Shown: positions 59,524 to 64,000 of the stretch, one piece after another
How positions within the stretch are numbered: the stretch's first letter is position 1
Layout: each line of letters begins with the position of its first letter
Source: Flavobacterium foetidum
GTDB lineage: Bacteria > Bacteroidota > Bacteroidia > Flavobacteriales > Flavobacteriaceae
Direction of reading: 5' to 3'
Length of the DNA stretch: 64,000 nt
Assembly: GCF_004634245.1 (NCBI RefSeq)
Contig: NZ_SJTF01000001.1
Coordinates: 62,001 to 126,000, forward strand
Notes under the pieces: generated by a model
What the model was told of the DNA's origin: nothing
Database searches by the model: none
The model's input: the letters and a program-made list of their open reading frames with translations, nothing else
Position numbers and translations under genes: made by a program

Positions 59524-60687
59524 ATGAAGAAATTGATACTTTTATTTGTCGTATTATATAACGTTAACATTTCCGCACAAAATCAGGAATATTCTATAAT
59601 TGTAAAAGATATTGAGACACTCGAACCCATACAAAATGCCACGGTTATTATAATGAAAACCCAGCAGATTTTATTGAGTAACGAAGAAGGGAAAGTTACT
59701 TTTATGCTGACTGGCGGCTCGAATGTTCAGGTTTCTGAAACTAATTATGAAGATATAACCGTACGATGGACCTCTTTAAACGGAGATCAAAAATTTGTTA
59801 TTTACTTAAAAAGTAAAAATAATAAACTAGACGAAGTTGTGTTGTCTAAAGAATCTCAAGATAAGATACTTCAGAAATTGGTAAACAATTCTACAAAAAA
59901 AATTAGCATTTCGCACAGACAGAAAGTCTATGTAAGAGAGTTTTTTATGATGAATAATCAGTATTCCTATTATAATGATGGTTTAGTGAATTTTCAGTTT
60001 GATAAAAATAATAATGCAACCACTTTACTTGTTGAGCAAAATAGATCTTATGGATTATTAGAAGCAGATGTAAGTCCTGATTTAAGAGGCTATAATCTGA
60101 ATAATATTATGGAGAACTATTCGAACTTCAAATATTTTGATCCGTTGCTAGATTCAAAATCAAAAAAAGAATATGACTTTAGTATAAAAGGACATTCCAA
60201 AAACAAGGATTATTATGTGATGTCTGTTACTCCTCTAGACAAAGCAAAAGAAGCAATCGATAATTTTGAGATTGTCTACGATCCCGAAAAAAAGTTAATT
60301 ATAGAATTCGAAATTACCGTAACTCCGCTAAATCTTGATAAAGTTGAGGAAAAGACCGGTAATGGAGACAAAAATCTTACCAAATCATATGTAAAAGTAG
60401 CCTATCGATGGGACGGAAACGATTATTATTTTTTAAGTTCTAATGAAGAAGTTGCTTATGATTTGATTGCGAAAGACAAACCGAAAAAGAATATTCAGGT
60501 TCGAAACAGTTTTGTGACCACAGAATTTACGAAACAGAACTTTACCTATAGCGATAGCGATGTTTTTAAGGAAAAATCGCTTTTTAATAAAAAGAACAAA
60601 ATTCTCACTAATTATTGGGATCTTTCAGGATTTACGGCAACCGAAGAAGAAAAAGCGATTATTGCTTCTTTAGAATTTAAGATGTAA
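59524..60687 (+). CDS. Secreted carboxypeptidase-regulatory-like domain protein
   Basis: 387 residues with a signal peptide (LILLFVVLYNVNISAQ). A CarboxypepD-regulatory-like domain follows (about 24-95, IIVKDIETLEPIQNATVIIM), then a larger beta-rich domain (KVYVREFFMMNNQYSYYNDG, FEIVYDPEKKLIIEFEITV, AYRWDGNDYYFLSSNEEVAY). This two-part layout is frequent in Bacteroidota surface or periplasmic proteins of unknown function. Convergent with the TonB-dependent receptor. Confidence 0.75.
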   Translation: MKKLILLFVVLYNVNISAQNQEYSIIVKDIETLEPIQNATVIIMKTQQILLSNEEGKVTFMLTGGSNVQVSETNYEDITVRWTSLNGDQKFVIYLKSKNNKLDEVVLSKESQDKILQKLVNNSTKKISISHRQKVYVREFFMMNNQYSYYNDGLVNFQFDKNNNATTLLVEQNRSYGLLEADVSPDLRGYNLNNIMENYSNFKYFDPLLDSKSKKEYDFSIKGHSKNKDYYVMSVTPLDKAKEAIDNFEIVYDPEKKLIIEFEITVTPLNLDKVEEKTGNGDKNLTKSYVKVAYRWDGNDYYFLSSNEEVAYDLIAKDKPKKNIQVRNSFVTTEFTKQNFTYSDSDVFKEKSLFNKKNKILTNYWDLSGFTATEEEKAIIASLEFKM

Positions 60688-60705
60688 ACAAATTATACCT
60701 AAATT

Positions 60706-60740
60706 TAAAAAATCCTGAGTTTCTGCTCAGGATTTTTTTG
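60706..60740. terminator. Bidirectional terminator
   Basis: AAAAAATCCTGAG pairs with CTCAGGATTTTTTT around TTTCTG, between convergent genes. Confidence 0.9.
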
Positions 60741-60757
60741 CTAGTTAAAATTATAGT

Positions 60758-63391
60758 TTAAAAATTAAATCCAAGTCTTGCATAGTAATAAGCGCCGCTG
60801 AACCCCATCTGAACAGCATCCCAGTATCCTCCGGCTTCTGTGTTTCCTTGTTCGTCTTGTTTGGTTGGATAGACATTAAACAAGTTGTTGCTTCCAATGC
60901 TTAACTTTAGACTTTTGGTAAACTGATATCCTAGAGTCACATCGGTTACGAGTCTCGGATTGTAAACATCATCTTCATCAGCATAATCGACCAAAACAAC
61001 TTTACTGAAACGTGTAAAAGCTAATCCCGCATCAAACTTCTTTCTGTTGTAATTCAAATTTAGCCCAAATTTATTGTCAGGTGCCGAAGCCAATAAAAAA
61101 GCTCTCTCTCGTTTTCCAAAAAAGGTGTCTTCGTCTAAGTTTCCATTTTTTACGCGATCAATTTTCATATCATTGATGTTTCCGACCAAAGTCGCACCAA
61201 ATTGCGATTCGCCAAACTTCTTTTTCCATGAAAGAACCAAATCAAGGCCATGTGTGCTGGTATCAACACCATTGGCAAAAAACTGCGCTTCAGAAACGCC
61301 AAGATTCAATGACGATGCGTCAAAATAACCCGTTAGTACAATTCTGTCTTTTACATTAATATAATAGCCGTCAATAGTTGCAGTAAAATCGCCAAAAGAA
61401 GCTGTTAGTCCCAAAGAAGCATTCACGGCTTTTTCCTCATTCAGTTTCTCGATTCCAAATGCGCGAGTAACAGGGCTATCGTTGGGAGCCAGTAAAACTT
61501 CTGTTGCGCCGCTTGCATTAAAATTGGTAAAGCGCAGGTTATAATATATCTGTGCCAAAGAAGGAGCTCTAAAACCTGTACTTACAGAACCTCTCAAGTT
61601 AATATGGTCTGAAAGCTTAAGTCTTGAGGCTAATTTTCCGTTAACGGTGCTTCCAAAATCACTATAGTTTTCAAAACGTACCGCTCCGCTGACCATTAAG
61701 GCATCGGTAATATCGAGTTCCGCATCAGCATACAATGAGAAGTTTGTACGGTCTTTATTGACTTCGTTTGCCGGACTGTAGCCTGGAAAACCTTGCGAAC
61801 TTCCTGGTCTTGGCTCTCCTGTAACCGGATCAATTGGTGCGCTTTGTGTTGTGGGGTCTGTAATTGGCTGTCCGTTGGTGTCGTAAGTTGTGTACGAACC
61901 CTCTTCGCCCGCAAAAATTTCAAATTGCTCAATTCTAAATTCAGTTCCAAATGCGATATTTAGACCGTTTAGAACACTGTCATAATTTTTTGAAACATCA
62001 AAATTGGTGGTGTTTTGTAGTAAGCTATGCCCTCCGGCATCAAATTCAAGAGGAGAATTCTCCTCAAGCGAAGCATTGATGGTTCCTTTAATATCATATT
62101 GAAATTTATTTTTCCCGAAAGTGTTGCTGAAATCAAATTTCCATCCTCCAGATGATTCTGTTCGTATTCCGGCAGCAACAGAATTGTCGTTGATTTTTGA
62201 AGTGATTCTAGGAGTATATCCTCCGGGATATACAGATTCTACAACCCTTTCGCCATCATTTCGAGTAAAGGCATAAGCGTCAGTATCTCTAAAATTGCTT
62301 CCTCCAAAAGCATAAAATTCAGTTTTATCGGCAATCGGAATGGCAAGATTGGCAAATAAATTTACGCCTTTCATTTCGGCATCACCAAAGCCTTTTCTAA
62401 AATCGTAACTCGGCCTAAGTGTTTTGTTTTTGCTCAGAAATTCTCCAGTAATATTTACATAACCGCCTTTTGATCCAATTCCAGTTCCATAATTGGCGGC
62501 TACTCTCACAGAACCACCATCAAAATCTTGGTTTTTTCCGTACGAATTTCCATTTCCGTGCTGATCCAAACGATAACCTTTAGTATTTGGAGTTCCTGGC
62601 AAGAAATCACCTTTTGCATTTGCATTAAAGGCACCATAGGTAATAGAGCCCGTAAGCTCGTCAACATTATCATTTGTAACGATATTGATTACGCCAGCAA
62701 TTGCATCTGACCCATACTGAGCAGAAGCGCCATCACGCAGGATTTCAATTCTTTTGATAGAAGCGGCCGGAATAGCATTTAAATCTGTACCCGTATTTCC
62801 TCTTCCTCGTGTTCCGAATAAGTTTATTAAAGAAGATTGATGTCTTCTTTTTCCGTTAATCAAAACCAAAGTCTGGTCGGGTCCCATACCTCGCAACGAA
62901 GCGGGATCAACGTGGTCGGCACCGTCAGAGCCAGATTGCTTGTTTGCATTAAAGGAAGGAGCAACGTATTGCAGTAATTGGTTGATTTCGATTTTACCGC
63001 TTTGTGTGGTTACATCTTTTACATTGATTACGTCAATAGGAACGGCGGAGTTTACTACAGTTCTTTTAGCATTTCTTGAACCTACAACCACGACGTCGCT
63101 TAAAATCTGACCGCCGTTTTCGTCTAAGATAACATCAATTTTAGAAGAGTTTGTTGCTTTTTCTAAGGTTCCAAAACCAACATAGCTGAATACCAGAATA
63201 GCGCCTTCTTTGACTTTAATAGAATAACTTCCTTCAAAACTGGTAGAAACCCCGTTATTGGTCCCTTTTTCTAAAATATTGACACCCGGCAATGGAGCGC
63301 CCGACTTATCGGTGACGACTCCTGTTATTTCTTTTTGGGCAAAAAGAAAAGCTGAATTGAGAAACAATAAAAATAATGCAATCTTTTTCAT
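60758..63391 (-). CDS. TonB-dependent outer-membrane receptor
   Basis: 877 residues. A signal peptide (FLLFLNSAFLFAQ) is followed by a CarboxypepD-regulatory-like domain (ITGVVTDKSGAPLPGVNI), a TonB-box/linker (LSDVVVVGSRNAKRTVVNSA) and a plug (LQYVAPSFNANKQSGSDGAD, LRGMGPDQTLVLINGKRRHQ, LRDGASAQYGSDAIAGVINI). A 22-strand barrel ends in SGAYYYARLGFNF. Unlike the SusC protein upstream it lacks a SusD partner, and the plug resembles receptors for siderophores, vitamins or small ligands. Ligand unknown. Confidence 0.93.
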   Translation of the reverse strand: MKKIALFLLFLNSAFLFAQKEITGVVTDKSGAPLPGVNILEKGTNNGVSTSFEGSYSIKVKEGAILVFSYVGFGTLEKATNSSKIDVILDENGGQILSDVVVVGSRNAKRTVVNSAVPIDVINVKDVTTQSGKIEINQLLQYVAPSFNANKQSGSDGADHVDPASLRGMGPDQTLVLINGKRRHQSSLINLFGTRGRGNTGTDLNAIPAASIKRIEILRDGASAQYGSDAIAGVINIVTNDNVDELTGSITYGAFNANAKGDFLPGTPNTKGYRLDQHGNGNSYGKNQDFDGGSVRVAANYGTGIGSKGGYVNITGEFLSKNKTLRPSYDFRKGFGDAEMKGVNLFANLAIPIADKTEFYAFGGSNFRDTDAYAFTRNDGERVVESVYPGGYTPRITSKINDNSVAAGIRTESSGGWKFDFSNTFGKNKFQYDIKGTINASLEENSPLEFDAGGHSLLQNTTNFDVSKNYDSVLNGLNIAFGTEFRIEQFEIFAGEEGSYTTYDTNGQPITDPTTQSAPIDPVTGEPRPGSSQGFPGYSPANEVNKDRTNFSLYADAELDITDALMVSGAVRFENYSDFGSTVNGKLASRLKLSDHINLRGSVSTGFRAPSLAQIYYNLRFTNFNASGATEVLLAPNDSPVTRAFGIEKLNEEKAVNASLGLTASFGDFTATIDGYYINVKDRIVLTGYFDASSLNLGVSEAQFFANGVDTSTHGLDLVLSWKKKFGESQFGATLVGNINDMKIDRVKNGNLDEDTFFGKRERAFLLASAPDNKFGLNLNYNRKKFDAGLAFTRFSKVVLVDYADEDDVYNPRLVTDVTLGYQFTKSLKLSIGSNNLFNVYPTKQDEQGNTEAGGYWDAVQMGFSGAYYYARLGFNF

Positions 63392-63543
63392 GGTTTAAGG
63401 ATTTTTGTTTGTTGTTTGGTTTGTTACGGTACTAAAAGTAATCTTTTTTAACAAAAACGTAACGAAAAGTTTAAAAATTTTTAAGATTTTACTGTAATTT
63501 ATATTAATCGTCATTTTTACTTCGCTTAAGAGGGATTAAATCT

Positions 63544-63551
63544 TATATTTG
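63544..63551 (+). promoter_or_regulatory. -7 box TATATTTG for ychF
   Basis: TATATTTG matches TAnnTTTG, about 100 nt before the ychF ATG, giving a long leader. The rest of 63392-63652 shows no gene. Confidence 0.5.
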
Positions 63552-63652
63552 CAAAATTTTAAAGCCAAAAAATATCATTTTGGCAGAAATAGATTTATAC
63601 ATAAAGAGTCTAACAATCAGAGGCTCAACAGAAAATAAATAGAAACAAACAG

Positions 63653-64000
63653 ATGAAAGCAGGAATTGTAGGATTGCCAAATGTTGGAAAATCAACATTA
63701 TTTAATTGTTTATCTAATGCAAAAGCGCAGAGTGCAAACTTTCCGTTTTGTACAATCGAACCCAATATTGGTGTTGTAAACGTTCCAGATCCAAGAATCA
63801 ATAAACTAGAAGAGCTAGTAAAACCAGAGCGCGTTCAAATGGCAACTGTAGATATTGTAGATATCGCAGGTTTGGTAAAAGGAGCAAGTAAAGGAGAAGG
63901 TCTTGGAAACCAGTTCTTAGGAAACATTAGAGAGTGTAATGCTATTATTCACGTTTTACGTTGTTTTGACAATGATAATATTGTACACGTTGACGGAAAC
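63653..64000 (+). CDS. ychF: Redox-regulated ATPase YchF (OLA1 family), 3' truncated by window edge
   Basis: The first 116 codons of an Obg-family P-loop NTPase. G1 is [12 protein letters not shown], followed by [20 protein letters not shown] and the G3 region [20 protein letters not shown]. YchF prefers ATP and binds ribosomes. The start [13 protein letters not shown] is standard. The frame continues past base 64000; the full protein is normally about 363 residues. Confidence 0.95.
   Translation, partial: MKAGIVGLPNVGKSTLFNCLSNAKAQSANFPFCTIEPNIGVVNVPDPRINKLEELVKPERVQMATVDIVDIAGLVKGASKGEGLGNQFLGNIRECNAIIHVLRCFDNDNIVHVDGN

Overview
The window looks like a Flavobacterium chromosome (phylum Bacteroidota). 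The evidence is low GC content, TAnnTTTG-type -7 promoter boxes, few Shine-Dalgarno sequences and several TTG starts. Secreted proteins often end the signal peptide in ...FAQ or in a lipobox. There are SusC/SusD proteins and a C-terminal type IX secretion (T9SS) sorting domain, plus families typical of flavobacteria (DUF4834, DUF6146, DUF6787, TIGR02757). I saw no rRNA, tRNA, CRISPR array, phage or transposase gene. The mobile-looking material is short intergenic palindromic or tandem repeats.

Layout. 1-5263 is a nitrogen-oxide block. It holds a partial Ric/YtfE-type di-iron repair protein, a tandem-repeat array and a polytopic His-rich membrane protein. Convergent to these is the operon nirK - SUMF-domain protein - SCO-like lipoprotein, with a CRP/FNR-spaced palindrome upstream of nirK. 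5518-9641 carries a PLP alpha-oxoamine synthase (serine palmitoyl- or cysteate acyl-transferase type, the sphingolipid/sulfonolipid entry step), a lipoprotein, a GNAT-like protein and an outer-membrane protein. 9766-16554 carries DUF4834, YfhO, a glycosyltransferase and a flippase, with two AT-rich orphan ORFs between YfhO and the glycosyltransferase. uvrA follows on the minus strand.

19855-31602 is a compact polysaccharide utilization locus. It has a membrane-spanning propeller/Y_Y_Y/LuxR-type regulator, then SusC, SusD, a PKD/CBM-like surface glycan-binding lipoprotein, a multidomain GH16 lipoprotein and a second secreted GH16. Both GH16 enzymes carry the ExDxxE active-site pattern of laminarinase-like enzymes, so the likely substrate is a beta-1,3(1,4)-glucan. 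31909-35743 carries an ECF sigma factor with a 47-residue companion, a TPR protein, an endonuclease III lacking Fe-S cysteines, and Bcp.

35998-50899 is mostly housekeeping and conserved hypothetical genes. Two proteins there depart from their families. One is a dihydroorotase homologue that has lost several metal ligands. The other is a LolD-like ABC ATPase with about 70 residues, including two predicted transmembrane helices, inserted inside its nucleotide-binding domain. 50948-53722 is a large T9SS-secreted pectate-lyase-like protein. 54025-59353 is a conserved block (DUF6787, DUF6146, DUF937/EF-hand, serA, serC, acyl-CoA reductase, and a divergent ferredoxin). The window ends with a carboxypeptidase-regulatory-domain protein, a TonB-dependent receptor and the 5' end of ychF.

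The observations I rate highest are the membrane-inserted ABC ATPase, the degenerate dihydroorotase, the sigma factor with its tiny partner, the nirK operon with its SUMF partner, and the several families of palindromic intergenic elements. All names rest on motif recognition by eye; no database search was run.
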